Below the pieces are notes generated by a model. The model did not search any database, was not told where the DNA came from, and saw nothing but the letters and a program-made list of their open reading frames with translations. A stretch of DNA of 64,000 nucleotides, taken from Coriaria nepalensis. Lineage: Eukaryota; Streptophyta; Magnoliopsida; Cucurbitales; Coriariaceae. The translations under genes and the position numbers were made by a program. Each line of letters opens with the position of its first letter. Position 1 is the stretch's first letter. The stretch spans positions 8,770,501 to 8,834,500 of the forward strand of contig CP114492.1 in NCBI GenBank assembly GCA_027186245.1. The letters are read 5' to 3'. Positions 46,150-58,116 of this stretch are shown here, one piece after another.

Positions 46150-47682
46150 ATGGGTAGTATCGAAGGTGAGAGAACAGTTACAGGATTTGCAGCAACAGGC
46201 CCATCTGGGATTCTCTCTCCTTACACTTACACTCTCAGGTAACCAACCAGGTTACCCTCCTCCATCTTGTTACTATTCTCAATCTGGGTCTCTCTCTCTC
46301 TCTTTCTCTAGCTAAAACCAGCAGGATTTCTCTTGCAGAAACACAGGCCCTGATGATGTGTACCTCAAAGTGATCTGCTGTGGTGTCTGTCATTCTGATC
46401 TCCATCAGGTCAAAAATGAGCTCGGCATGTCCAACTACCCTATGGTTCCTGGGTACATAAGTTTAACTTCTTCCTCTTCTTTATTATCTTCTTCTTCCTT
46501 TGATTTTGCTTCTGAGAAATGAAAGTCTGTTTGTAATAGGCACGAAGTGGTGGGTGAGGTTGTGGAGGTGGGATCCAATGTGACTCGGTTCATAGAAGGT
46601 GACGTGATCGGAGTAGGCTGCATCGTTGGATCCTGCTCCAGGTGTACGCCTTGCACTTCAGACAAAGAGCAGTACTGCAGCAAGAAAATCTGGACCTACA
46701 ACGATGTCTACGGCGACGGAAAGCCCACTCAAGGTGGCTTCGCCGGTGCCATGGTGGTTCACCAAAAGTAAGTAATTAAATTAACCAACCACCTTAATTA
46801 CACAAACACCCTTAACGGCCCTTTTTGTGAAATTACCTAATTATACATTATTTTTTATATTATTATATATAAATTTTAATTATTAATTTAATATTTTATT
46901 AAATTAATAAGTTTTTCTTAATTTTAAAGATATTACTTTAACGATGATTCACTTAATAGGTTTGTGGTGAAAATACCGGAAGGGATGGCACCAGAACAAG
47001 CAGCGCCGTTGCTGTGTGCTGGAGTGACTGTGTTTAGCCCACTGAGCCATTTCGGGCTGAAGCAGAGCGGGCTGAGAGGAGGGATTTTGGGCCTTGGAGG
47101 TGTGGGCCATATGGGGGTTAAGGTAGCCAAGGCATTGGGCCACCATGTGACTGTCATTAGCTCTTCCAACAAGAAGAGAGAAGAAGCCTTGCACCATCTC
47201 GGAGCGGACGAGTATTTGGTTAGCTCCGACTCCACCCGGATGCAAGAACCTGCTGAGTCACTAGACTACATTATCGATACAGTGCCTGTAAATCACCCTC
47301 TGGAGCCATACCTCTCTTTGCTCAAGCTTGAAGGGAAATTGATCTTGATGGGTGTCATTAATTCCCCTCTGCAATTTGTTTCTCCTATGCTCATGCTTGG
47401 TAATATTTTGAACCCCATTCTCTTCTGGGTTCTCGACACGTCTCCTTTTTAACACTTTTTTGTTTTGATTGGTGGGCAGGGAGGAAATCTATTACAGGGA
47501 GTTTTATAGGGAGCATGAAGGAGACTCAAGAAATACTGGATTTCTTCAAGGAGAAGGAGCTGACCTCCATGATTGAAGTTATCAAGCTCGATTACATAAA
47601 CAAGGCGTTCGAAAGGTTGGAGAAGAACGATGTTAGATACAGGTTTGTTGTTGATGTTGCAGGAAGCAAGCTTGATCAGTGA
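46150..47682 (+). CDS. CAD: Cinnamyl alcohol dehydrogenase, bona fide lignin class
   Basis: Exons 46150-46238, 46339-46452, 46540-46767, 46960-47399 and 47480-47682 join to 357 residues, the usual CAD length. Catalytic zinc ligands are Cys47 (CGVCHSD) and His69-Glu70 ([13 protein letters not shown]); structural zinc cysteines are 100, 103, 106 and 114. The Rossmann motif GLGGVGHMG (about 188) and the following VISSSNKK give NADPH preference. Trp119 and GSFIGS, typical of the substrate pocket of lignin-class CADs, are present. The enzyme reduces coniferaldehyde and sinapaldehyde to monolignols in the cytosol. Position 49 is Ser and 57 is Glu, where AtCAD5 has Thr and Asp. AC elements in promoter and introns fit MYB control. 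Similar to AtCAD4/5; no defects seen. Confidence 0.95.
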
Positions 47683-49990
47683 AAACACAAGGGACGAAAG
47701 CCGAGTTTATTTATGATTTTATCTTTTTAAATGCTCTGTTTTTTTTGTTTGTATTGAGAAGGAAGTTTTTGAGGTTGTGGAGTATACAGAAATGGATAAG
47801 TTGTGGTATTCATTTCCTTCTGTAGTTTTAGATTCAATGCAGTGTGATCTTGGTGATGTGTTTTCAGAAATCATGAGAGTATCATTCAAAGAAACTCTCG
47901 GAAAACGGCTGAAAAAAGAGGTGTAAGGAATTTGAAAGAAATTTGGATTCTTTTGGTGTCTTCCTTACTTTCATTTTTTTTTTAATTTCAGCCATCTATT
48001 TATGATCTAATGGATGAAATTTGGACACCTCATCCACGACTAAAACCATGCCGACCCCACATGTAAATGGCTCATTGTAAGCCCCTTTATTTACGCGGCT
48101 AATTGAAGCCGAAAGATAAATTTCGAACTGTTTTTCCCTTCCCCTTCGAGCTTCCTTCGAGTTTGCAACTTAAAATTCAAATTCACATTCTTCAATCTTA
48201 TGGGAATTTTTTTTTTTTTATAATTATTTTTTGGGATCAATGGTACGAATATACGCTCATCTATAATATAAATATAATTTGTTTATTTTATGCATGATTT
48301 TAATAAAAAGTTATAGTTGAATTTATATATTATGTATGGCTATAGTTAAATTCCAAAATTGATATACTTTCATATTTTATATGCATGATAAGTTTTAATA
48401 TAGTATAACCTCTCAAACTAAGAAATAGGCCAAAACCTAAATAGATAAATTATTATAAGATGTGTTAGAGATACGCATCACATAAGCGCATTGATACTCA
48501 CACATAATTCAGTTTGTATTTATAATTAAAATATTATTATTTTTAAAGTATTTAATAATAACATATCCATAAGCATGGGAGATAAAAAAACTTACTTCTT
48601 GAGTTTTATAGTTTATAAAAGTTTACTTGTATTATAAGTAAGTATAAAAGTGAATTTGTAGCAATGTGATCTATTGAATGAAGTATAATCATATTGTGGA
48701 GAGTACATATAAGACACGCCTTGTGGAAATGCGAAAGATTTATAAATGTACTTAAGAATAAGTTTAAATATATTATGATAAAACTATATAAGATAACTAT
48801 ATGTTTTAAGATCAATTCCCTGTGCTATGGGTTACAACGTATTAATAAATATCAAGTTATTTCGCATTTTTGTCAAAGAGTTTTTAAGTTAATAAACGTG
48901 CAACACACATATTAACAATCATGTTCGTTTTTTTAAAATATTTTGATAAATTAAATGGATGATAAGCAGCCGTTACACTTGTGCTTTTTACAATTTTTGA
49001 TTTCTCTGGTACTGTCGGTCTCATCTGTTTGGCTTATCATGTTTGGATAGTGGCGTACATTTTTCATCGTTTCTCCTTTTTTTTTTTTTTTAAATTGAAC
49101 GCTTCTAAGTTTTTGGAGCCATTATCTTGGAATGAAATTGAGGAAGAAGAAAATGGTGAAAAATGAAGACAAAATGCGTTCGGTATGGGTTCAAGGAAGA
49201 AGACGTTGAAGAGTAGAAAATCATTCGATTAGGGAGGGAGAAGTGGAATGATTTTTGTTTTTGATGGTTAATTGTAAAGGTATATAAATAATTGCATATA
49301 TTTTGAACATCTATAAAGGTATATGAGTAATTTCATATAGGTAGTCACTTTGGTTTATAACTTTTTAAGTTTGAGCGATCAAATATTTTAAGAGAGTTAT
49401 TTTCATTAATTTTTTCTATTTTTTTTTTTATATGGTTAGGTTTGGCTTTAAAAAAAAAAAATTTTTTTCCAATCAAATTCTTTGAATTGATTTTAGATTA
49501 AATTCATAACCAACTCAATATTCTATAAATCTATAGATTTCGAGTGATCGATTCGAATTTTGGCGGGGTGAATAAGATGACCAATTTTCTTACCACCGTT
49601 ATCCAACTACTGGGTAGGAGCGATTGGGCCGGTTTGTTTTGTTGTTGGTCCATGGGCTTGGATTGTTTCACAATCAAAACGTCCTTTTTAACTTGGCGCT
49701 CTAGTATACGCGCCGCCTATTTTTTCCCTCTCCTTTGTGAAGAGTGACGAGTCGAAGCATGAAAAAAGTTATCTCTCCGTCTCTTTCTCTGTCAACAGTG
49801 AATCCAAAAAACTTTGAATCGGTGCGGCGCAGAATTATTTAGGTGTGAGGTGCATTCTGAATAACCAACGCGAAATCAACGCATATCTTTATCAGCAAGT
49901 TGGTTAGTTCTCAACCTTTTAGAGGAAGATTTATCGGAGAAATTAGGGTTTTTTGGTATCTGAATCAGGAGGTTAGGGTTTTGGGCTGAA
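47683..49990. other. AT-rich intergenic region
   Basis: About 2.3 kb, AT-rich, with T runs at 48209-48220 and 49078-49091. A few AT-rich frames (48606-48915 on both strands) look like chance or repeat-derived sequence. The last 250 bp should be the promoter and leader of the PRKRIP1-like gene. Confidence 0.5.
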
Positions 49991-51456
49991 ATGCCGATGG
50001 GGAGACCCAAGGACGGCGAATTTCGGATGGTTCCGGCGCCGGAAAACCCAAAAATCCAGCTACCTCTTGCTGCTACAACCAGTTCAAACGCTCTTGTAGA
50101 GTACACGGCTCCGGTTCTTCAGGAAGAGGAGGAGGATCTGGAGGTCAAGCTCCGGCGAATAATCGATAATGTTCCTGTCCGTGTCAGCAATACCTCTGGA
50201 AGTTCTGCTGGGTCTGGTTCCGGTGATTTTCATCAGGTACTTGTCCTTTATTTCTCTGTTATCTCTTGTGGGGATACTTCGGTGAATTGCTGTGTTTAAT
50301 TGTTGGGAAATATAGACTTTGGACGTATATTTATTAATTGTTTTGGCATTTGGTATATAGAATGAAAGCAATGTAGTTTGCTCTAAACTATCTAATAATT
50401 ATGTCTCGCAAACTAGGCATCTAAATGGGTAACCACAGAATCATGAAACCCATCTCCAAAAGGGATGAACCATCACAGTTTATTTATGAATTTGGGAAAT
50501 TGGATGGTCACTTATAAGCATTGTGTGTGGGCAAATATTGAGAATGTTAACGTCTTAGTGAGCTGGGGATCTTGTACTTTAAGCTGAGGGACAGTCTTGT
50601 ACTAGGTTGCTTTTAACTTGTCTTGAATATTTTCTGTTATTTTTTGTTTTAAGCTAATGCCTTTTGCCCTATCGTCTATTGTTTTCCACATAATGGGGAG
50701 ATTTCTAGTTTTCTTCATTCAATCAGGGATTTCCGAGTTGTTGGTCGATATCGTTTCTTGCATATGACTTCCCGTGCTTCTTTCTGTCTTAGTAGATAAG
50801 TCTCAGCAATAAACTAATTTCCTCCTTTTTGTTGTTCTTATTCAATAATAAAGAGATCGCTGCCATAGTAAAAACTATGAGATCAACTTAATAGTTAGCT
50901 TACCTGCCACTCTTTTTGTTTGTTTGCTGATGAACTCATTTTCAGAGTCGTAGTGTTATCATAGCATACATCAATCGGTGCTGGCAATATTTCCTCGTTT
51001 TTTTTTTCTCCGTTTATCTGGTTTTGTTTGACATAAATGTACATGATCATTGCCCAAGTTAATGGTCAGTTTAACAGCATCCTCTTCTTAATATTTGTAT
51101 CATCCTGTAGAATGCATTTGCTTTTTCATATGATAATTTTTATTGTACAATTACTAACCTTGAAACTGTGCTGCAAATAGTATCGGCAAATGAGACGAAA
51201 AGAGCAAGACCGGCTCTCTAGAATGGATGCCGACTACCAGAGAAGGAAAGAAGTGGCTGAGTTCAATATGCGAAGGGAGGAGAGACTAAAAGCTGCCGAG
51301 GAGCGTACAACAAAGAAGCGGTTTAAACGGCAAAAGAAAAAGCAGAAGAAGAAAGAAAAAAAGACCAAACTGAATTCAGCTGGAGAAGAGAACCCGCAAG
51401 AAGAGTCTTCAAATGGTGAGGACGACTCGGGTAATAGCGAGGAAGAAGCGACTTAG
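49991..51456 (+). CDS. PRKRIP1-like nuclear/spliceosomal protein (DUF1168)
   Basis: Two exons (49991-50236, 51181-51456) join in frame to 173 residues. The N-terminus has a short Pro-rich segment (VPAPENPKIQLP) and an acidic run (QEEEEDLEVKLRRI). The exon junction leads into FHQYRQMRRKEQDRLSRMD, the conserved DUF1168 core: YRxxRRxExxR with an xADYQRRKEVAEFNMRREER helix. A Lys-rich stretch (KRFKRQKKKQKKKEKKTK) is a nuclear localisation signal, and the tail is acidic and serine-rich. In animals PRKRIP1 is a spliceosome C* component that clamps U2 snRNP with the Prp19-related machinery; the plant role is inferred. The protein is highly charged, largely helical or disordered. Size matches the family. 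Confidence 0.88.
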
Positions 51457-51856
51457 GATGAAAAATTGCTGTACATCTTACTAATGTAGTAAACTACACT
51501 ATTGTACTTATCAAGCGTTTATGCCCTGCAAGTATTCATTTTTATGCTGGTTTATTGTGGAAGCAACAGGCAACAGCTAAACTGAAACTTCCATATAGGA
51601 AAATTCTGTAAATTGATTTATGAGTTGTGGGCCGGGCGGCGGGCATGGTCATCTCGATTTAGCCCACCTTCCTTAGTCCAGCCCATTTGGCTGCAGTACT
51701 GCGGACTCCGTTCATAGCAAGTAACTGACGACAGTTTCACAGCGGTTTCTACGCTAGACTTGTCTTCTTCCTCCTAACGACCTTCAGTTTTTCTCCTCTC
51801 CAAGTCTCTTTCTTCTCTTCAGATCAAATTGGTCAGAAGCATTAACCCTAGGCATA

Positions 51857-53165
51857 ATGGGGGATTCTCATCCCTCTCGTCGCATTTCCGTTCATCAAGG
51901 TCTTGGTGGTTGATTGGGGTAATCGCATTCTCTCTCTCTCTCTCTCTCACCCTGATCTACATGAATGTTAGAACACTCGTATTGCTTACCCTCATGGAGA
52001 ATTTCATCCCTGAATTCTGATTCCACGCGAATCGTTCGTCCTTGCGCGAATGGCTTAAGGATAGTAGTCAACAATTAGTTAAATGACTATTATTTTCTTT
52101 TTCTGTTGAGAATTTCCGTTGATGCTAGTGATCCTTGGATTTTTCTGTAATTTTTTTTATCCACTTCATTGAAGAACTCCACTTTTCTTTTTCTTCTTTT
52201 TGGCATATTGATGGTAGTGGCTAATCGCTTCGACCTTCTTGTGGTTCATATTTGAAATAGCTGGTTATAGAATCTTATCCTTTGTGGCCAATGTACTTTT
52301 CCTTCTTATTTCCATCCCTTTTTCTGGGATAAATCTTCCTCCCTTCTCAATCAGTAATCCCTTGCCCCTGCAATCCTTACTCTGTTTTTTTCTTTTTTCT
52401 TTTGGTGTAGAATGCTTAGGGAGAGCCAAATGACTCTACACTAAACCTAGGCGGTGCATCTGTGAAAGAAATGTAATTAAGTAGAATTACTTTGGGTTAG
52501 TGATTTATGTATTTATACATAATCTTTTGTGAACAACGACTCATATATATATATATATATAAATATAAACACTATAAACTTTGAGAAGTTAATTTGAAAA
52601 TGATGTTGTATTGATGTATTATATATGATCCAGATCTCTGCCTTCCCTTCCTAATTTGGAACTTTCGAAGGAATATGTCGTGAAGGCTGCTGAGAGACTG
52701 CGGATTTGGATCAACTATCTATTGTCAAATGTTCACGACGTCACTATACACAGAAACTTCGAACTCTTTCTCCAGGTTAGTGTTATGGCGCTCCCTTTTT
52801 ACGCAAGAAATGTGATTATTTGTTGGGCTGAGTTTTGTAAGCTTTATTATTTCCCCCAAATAATATGGATTTTAGTTTTCAGGTCGCTTTTGTCTTGTGG
52901 GTAACATCCTATATTGGTAGTCTCGTCAGTTTATTCACTCTCATGTACATTGGTGCGTTCTTTGCTACCCGTTAAATTCTTTATGGACGGACCTTGATAA
53001 TATTTTCCTATGCATTAGTTCGTAAACTTTGGTTTTCTAGACTCTGTTTTTCTTGGGGTTCTTCTCAGCTTGTCTGTTCCTGTAGTTTATGACAAGTACC
53101 GGGATAGTATTGATCACAAGCTTTATGTCACATATAGAGATGCCTACAGAAACTGTGCGAGATAA
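51857..53165 (+). pseudogene. Reticulon-like (RTNLB) gene, apparently decayed
   Basis: Recognisable exons lie in order. MGDSHPSRRISVHQGLGG starts at 51857 and runs straight into TGA. About 52235-52324 gives LWFIFEIAGYRILSFVANVL, the first membrane hairpin. 52634-52775 gives SLPSLPNLELSKEYVVKAAE, 52883-52952 gives VAFVLWVTSYIGSLVSLF, and 53041-53165 gives GVLLSLSVPVVYDKYRDS with TAA at 53163. Reticulons shape tubular ER through two long hydrophobic hairpins. Missing are the usual ADVLLWRKW segment and the FLWAKSASLLN segment after the first hairpin, and the C-terminus stops early. Exons 3 to 5 keep good splice sites. I read this as a pseudogene, though a divergent expressed gene with other exon choices cannot be excluded. 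Confidence 0.62.
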
Positions 53166-54032
53166 TTGATGATTATAACATCCTAAAGAAGTTACTGACG
53201 CGATCAAAGAAGAAGAAAATGTCGTAGGAAAAAGGTATCACCAGCTTGCTCCTACCTCACATTCATACAGACAAGAACGCTTTCTTATACCTGGTGCTGT
53301 GAAGCAGAATTTATCTACATGGGGTGCAGTTGCTATTGAATTGTTGTTTTTGTATTCATCTACTGCTCCTGCAGCTATCATTAAACTGATCCCTATCTCA
53401 ATTTTTCTTGTGTAACAAGATGTATTTCATTTGACAGGGTGATGAGAAGCTCGGAAAAGTGTGATGTGGGCCTTCAGAGATTGCTTGAAAAGTTTTAGCA
53501 CATAGGGATTGCTTTCTTGACACGATCAGCACTGGTGATACCTCAAGATGAGAACTAACTCGTTAACGGCTTGATTCTTTGGTAGGAGTATGGTGATATA
53601 CTGTAATGTGCACGACAGTTGAAACTCTTGTTCATTATTTATCACGTGATACATCTATGATTGTAGTTTTCTTCATCTAATCTTACTATGACAGACTGAT
53701 AGTGTTCTTATAAACAAATGGTGTTTTTTTTTTGGTTCAAAAGCAATTGTCTACAGAACTAAAGTTTAATACAAGGAAATACAGTGGTAAGAAGTGTTAC
53801 TACTTATTCCACATTGCTTGCAATCTACATCCACTAATCAATCAAATGGAATATTTCTCAGAAAACAAACAATAAATCTCACTCAACCCGCATCAAACCC
53901 GTCGCAGGAAAGCCTCTAACTTTACCCAGAAGGAGTTCAAGTACTTCAACTCAAGTTATCAATCTAATTGTTTATTAACAGGTAAAAGAAGAAAAACATG
54001 ATTTCCCGTTAAACGGACAAGAAAATCGAAAT
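53166..54032. other. Intergenic, convergent 3' regions
   Basis: Lies between the reticulon-like gene (+) and TIC21 (-). It includes possible leftovers of the reticulon 3' end and the TIC21 3' UTR. No further gene recognised. Confidence 0.45.
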
Positions 54033-55753
54033 TTATGCCATCCTTGGAAAAGGAGCGCTTTCTGTAGGGGTGAATGTCACGCTGCGAAGCAGCTCCAATG
54101 AGAAAACTAGCCCCAAGAAGTGCGAAAGGATGGTGTTTGCAGAAGCCTGTAGAAGAGAATAACGAACATAATAGTTCTGAATGAAGTTGTTTCTGATTTT
54201 ACATGTTGGAAGAAATGAGTTTTAATTGAAAGGGAAGTAATTACCTGGACCAAGAATACATCCAAGGCAAGGACAGGGCTGTAGCCAGGCGAGATTCCCT
54301 GGTAATATGGATTAGCTGAGGAAGTAAGAGCCTTAGCAACTAACACTCCCACTGTTGCTTGCATACCAAGAACAGCAGCTCCCAAGCCCAAAAGGTTTAC
54401 TACTATTCCATTTTTTAGGCTTTTCACAACATCAGCACGAGGAGGAGCCTGGAAAATACAGCAACTAATGAAACAAGAAAGGATAGTCACCAAAGAAAAC
54501 AGCTAGCACTTCATATATGACAGTATCAATTAACTAATATTTCACCGCTTTGGAAATGATTCTGAGAGAAAAGGTCTTAAACCCTCTTCCTTATTTTCCA
54601 AGCTTTTCCCCGCAAATATTTGACCAAAAACACATATTTTAAAACAAAAACCAGTAAAAACCATAGTACCTTTGAGGGGTCGTTGGCAGTTTTTCGGAGT
54701 CTATTGGAAAGGCGGATGTACCCAAATGACCAAAACACTGAAATGAATGCCGCTACAATTCCACCAGCGGTAGCATAAAAAGTAAGGGGCGATGTGATTT
54801 TTCCGGTGACAACAACAGAAAATGAGAGGATAACTGCAGCTACAATGGTGCACACAAGTTGTCCCCAAAACCCTAGACCACCCAACCTCTTGAAATTCCT
54901 AGCTGTATTCTCCAATCTCTTCGCCACCTACACCATCAAAGCCATATCTTTTCAGAGAACATCCACCATCAACGAAAATTTGGAGTAAGGAATATGTATG
55001 AAGATACTTCTATAGAACGTCAATTTAGTACAAAATTCAGGCTCAATATTTTTCTATTTGAGTTCAACACACTAGAAATTCCGTACACCTACACCCTACA
55101 CCCTACACCCTACACCCATGTCTAAGTTTCCATTAGTAGTATTTGCTTGACAATTTGATTCATGGAGACGTTAACACAAGAAGGGTTGGAAATTTCCGAA
55201 ACTAGCAACATAATAGGACTCAATTATACTGATAGTGAGATAATTCAAGATATTGTTCTAAAAACTGATAATGAAAGGTTAAGAAATTCCTGTCCTTGTA
55301 CTGTGATACATTTTCTCATTAACGTACAATGCATTATCTGATCTAATCATCTAAGCAAGGAGAGAAATAAAGAAAACGGAGATGGAAAAGAACCTGAGCG
55401 AGCTTTGCTTTCTCAGCATCACCATTTGGGGAAGTAAAACTCGGTGAAACGGGAGAGGTAGAAGAAGCCCGTACGGATAGAGAAAGATCCGATCCTCTGA
55501 GCTTCAACGCTCCATAAGACAGTGAATGTGACGAGAATTCAGGAGACGAAGAAGAAGAAGAAGAAGAAGAGAGAGACTGAAGGGGGGCGAAGGAAGAGGA
55601 AGAATTCGGAGGAGAAAAAGTGCGATTGGACGCATGGCAAGCAGAGAGTGGCCTCTTGGATAGACGACTGAGGTGAGAAGCAGAGTACAAAAACGTTGAA
55701 GGAGACGATGGAAATGTACCGGCAAGAGCCGCTGGAAGAAGGAGCGTTTGCAT
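54033..55753 (-). CDS. TIC21: TIC21/PIC1 chloroplast inner-envelope protein (DUF3611)
   Basis: Four minus-strand exons (55753-55394, 54927-54670, 54448-54245, 54146-54033) join in frame to 311 residues. The first about 90 residues form a Ser-rich chloroplast transit peptide including a nine-Ser run from a GAA/TTC repeat. The mature part has VAKRLENTARNFKRLGGLGF, then four hydrophobic helices: VCTIVAAVILSFSVVVTG, PLTFYATAGGIVAAFISVFW, VVNLLGLGAAVLGMQATVGV and the LALDVFLVQASANTILSHF / LVFSLELL end. This is the DUF3611 architecture of TIC21, also described as the iron permease PIC1 or CIA5. It acts in the plastid inner envelope in protein import or iron transport; the literature supports both. 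No defect seen. From memory the orthologue is At2g15290. Confidence 0.93.
55087..55116. repeat. 7-bp tandem repeat (CTACACC)n
   Basis: About four copies of CTACACC lie in intron 1 of TIC21, on the plus strand. The unit is one rearrangement away from the plant telomere repeat CCCTAAA but is not identical, so it is an ordinary minisatellite unless shown otherwise. Confidence 0.8.
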
Positions 55754-56424
55754 TTTTCCCGGTCTACTACAGGCGGTGGGGAGGTATAAAGGGTGGAATA
55801 CTGTAGAAGGAGACGCTGGAGCTCGTTGATGGAAGTACGGGATCAGCTATAAACCAACTCTCGTAGTACAAGCATAACACTTGGAAGTCTTGACGACATT
55901 TGCCGATTTGGGCCTAAACTCCTAAATCGGGCCTTCACATGGGCCTCAGTATTGGTATTCATGGGCAAGTGCAGGCCTGTAATGAACCTGAGATGATTGG
56001 TGTATGTTTGATATTTCGTATGTACTAGTATTGAAGTTAGTTAGGTATTTAATTTTTATAATTTTAATTTAATTAATATTCTTTAAATTTATTAAAAAAT
56101 AATTTATTTATATTAAAATATGAGAAATTAAATAATATTAAAATAAATTATAGTTGATAGTTTATCAGAAGCGAGCAATTTGCTCATCATGCTCATTGTT
56201 TTCTTTTACCATCATTTTCACTGGTATGAGCAATCTTTGAAAATCATTTCCCATATTTTCTCAGTGCTCTTAATCAATCTTTTGGCCCCTGCACATTTGG
56301 TTTACCAAATCAACCATTTTTCTCTTTTTCTATCTCTGAACTTTTCTCAGGAACAGTTGGGGAGCATGACGATGAACTTCTTATAGAGACGTCGCAAGAT
56401 GCAGACTCTGCTCAGGAAATCACT
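55754..56424. other. Intergenic region
   Basis: Contains the TIC21 promoter (minus strand) and AT-rich DNA up to the LRR-RLK remnant. No gene recognised. Confidence 0.45.
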
Positions 56425-57602
56425 ATGACTTTCTTCCGGTTCTGATTTGTTATTCTCTTTGCCTTTCTCCTTCCTTCTTCGTCGCTCTTTAGCTCTCAAC
56501 CCAGATGGGATTCTCTTGCTTTCTTTCAAGTACTCCTTCTGAGCGACCCGCTCTCTGTTTTAGAGAGCTGGAACTATGGCGACGAAACGCCGTGTTCATG
56601 GACCGGCGTAACTTGCTCCGCCGTTCCCGGCGACGGCTCCACATCGGAAACGTTAAGAGTCAAAAGCTTAGCTCTACCGAAAAGTCAGCTTCTAGGACCC
56701 ATCACCATGGAGCTAGGCATGATCTAACACCTTCGAAATCTTGACCTCTCCAGCAACTTCATCAATGGCAGATTGCCTGATTCGATTTTCAACGCGTCGG
56801 AGCTTCAGGTTCTTTCTATCTCAAGCAATGCAATCTCCGGCGAGTTACCGGAGTCGATCTCCGGCCTAAAGAGCCTTCAACTTCTCAACCTTTCCGATAA
56901 TGCGTTAGCCGGAAAGGTACCGGAAAATATCACCACTTTTCAGAATCTGACAGTTGTTTCTCTGAGAGTAATAACCTCTCTGGAACAATTCCGAAAGGTT
57001 TCGATTCCCTTCAAGTGTTAGATCTCTCTTCTAACTTGATCAACAGTACTCTGCCTCTCAATTTTGGCGGAGATAATTTGCGTTTCTTAAACCTCTCTTA
57101 CAACAAGATTTCCGGCTCTATACCTCTCGATTTCGCCAACAAAATCCCGATCAATACAGCCATTGATCTTTCTTTCAATAATCTGACTGGAGCAATTCCA
57201 GACAAGGAATTAGACGAAGAGCATGGTCTGATTGCTTCTCGATCAAATTAGGCGAAGAGCAATCATCATCAGAGTCAACAAGTTCAGACAAGGAATTAGA
57301 GCTTCCCGAAGATGCGAAAACAAAGAGGGGTGAAAACAGAGGAGTTCTTGTGACAGTGATGATGATTGCTGTTTATAAAGCTGTCATTGAAGATGGGACT
57401 GCTTTTGCAGTGAGGAGGATTGGAGAGAGTGGCATTGAAAGCGTTAAGAGAGTTTGAGAAGCAAGTTAGGTTTGTTGCTAAGATCAGACATCCCAATGTG
57501 GTCAGAATTCGTGGGTGGTTTTATTGGGATGATGAGGAGAAGCTTGTGGTTTATGATTATGTCTCTTGTGGCTGCCTTGCCACTACCAATTACAGTAAAT
57601 AG
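56425..57602 (+). pseudogene. LRR receptor-like kinase pseudogene
   Basis: Starts near ATG 56425 with a decayed signal peptide (MTFFRF, stop, FVILFAFLLPSSS). After frame shifts it reads SLALNPDGILLLSFKY, SWNYGDETPCSWTGVTC and LPKSQLLGPITMEL, then meets TAA at about 56725. LRRs follow: LRNLDLSSNFINGRLPDSIF, LQVLSISSNAISGELPESIS, LQLLNLSDNALAGKVPENIT, a frame shift near 56970, then LQVLDLSSNLINSTLPLNFG and IDLSFNNLTGAIP. After a stop at 57249, only the start of the kinase domain remains: VYKAVIEDGTAFAVRRIGES, a frame change, then FVAKIRHPNVVRIRGWFYW and LVVYDYVSCG. The membrane segment and the catalytic loop are missing. Resembles the At4g34220/At2g15300 class. It lies just before the esterase gene, as in Arabidopsis by memory. 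Confidence 0.85.
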
Positions 57603-58116
57603 CACAAGCAGCTACCGTTACTGGGTTTGTTGGTCATGATAATGTTACATCAATGATAATTTTAATACCAACTACTTTTTCATTTAGTTTTTAACCATCT
57701 TTTGGCAACTATGGACCATGTTCCATTCATATTTTGTTAAAAATAACTTCTTTTTTTTTCAATGAAAACTAAACCTAAAGGAATCTGTCGTAAACAAATT
57801 TGCCAATTCTAATGCGGCTTAGAATCCCAAATTGCCAATCCTTTAATCGGCGTAGTCAGAGTCCATGCTCTGAAGGCTTTGAATGGGGCCGTTCTAAGGG
57901 AACCAGATAAGTGATCCGGTCCATGGTTAGCTTTTCTGCCCTTAGCCCAAGTACAGAGATCGCATGGATTGGGCGGGCCTTGTAGATTATACGCTGTGTC
58001 ATGGCCCGGGTTCGTATCTAAACATAACGAAACAGTTCAGAAGCTCTCAAAATCGTTCTTGTGACGGTGGCAAAAAAACAAAATCCCTCTTCCGAACTGG
58101 GAAGTAGTTGGTAGAA
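57603..58116. other. Intergenic region
   Basis: Between the LRR-RLK remnant and the esterase start; the last part is the esterase promoter and leader. Nothing else recognised. Confidence 0.45.

Noticed and set aside
48606..48915. AT-rich hydrophobic frames on both strands
   Set aside because: Reciprocal frames in AT-rich DNA with hydrophobic codon bias typical of chance ORFs.
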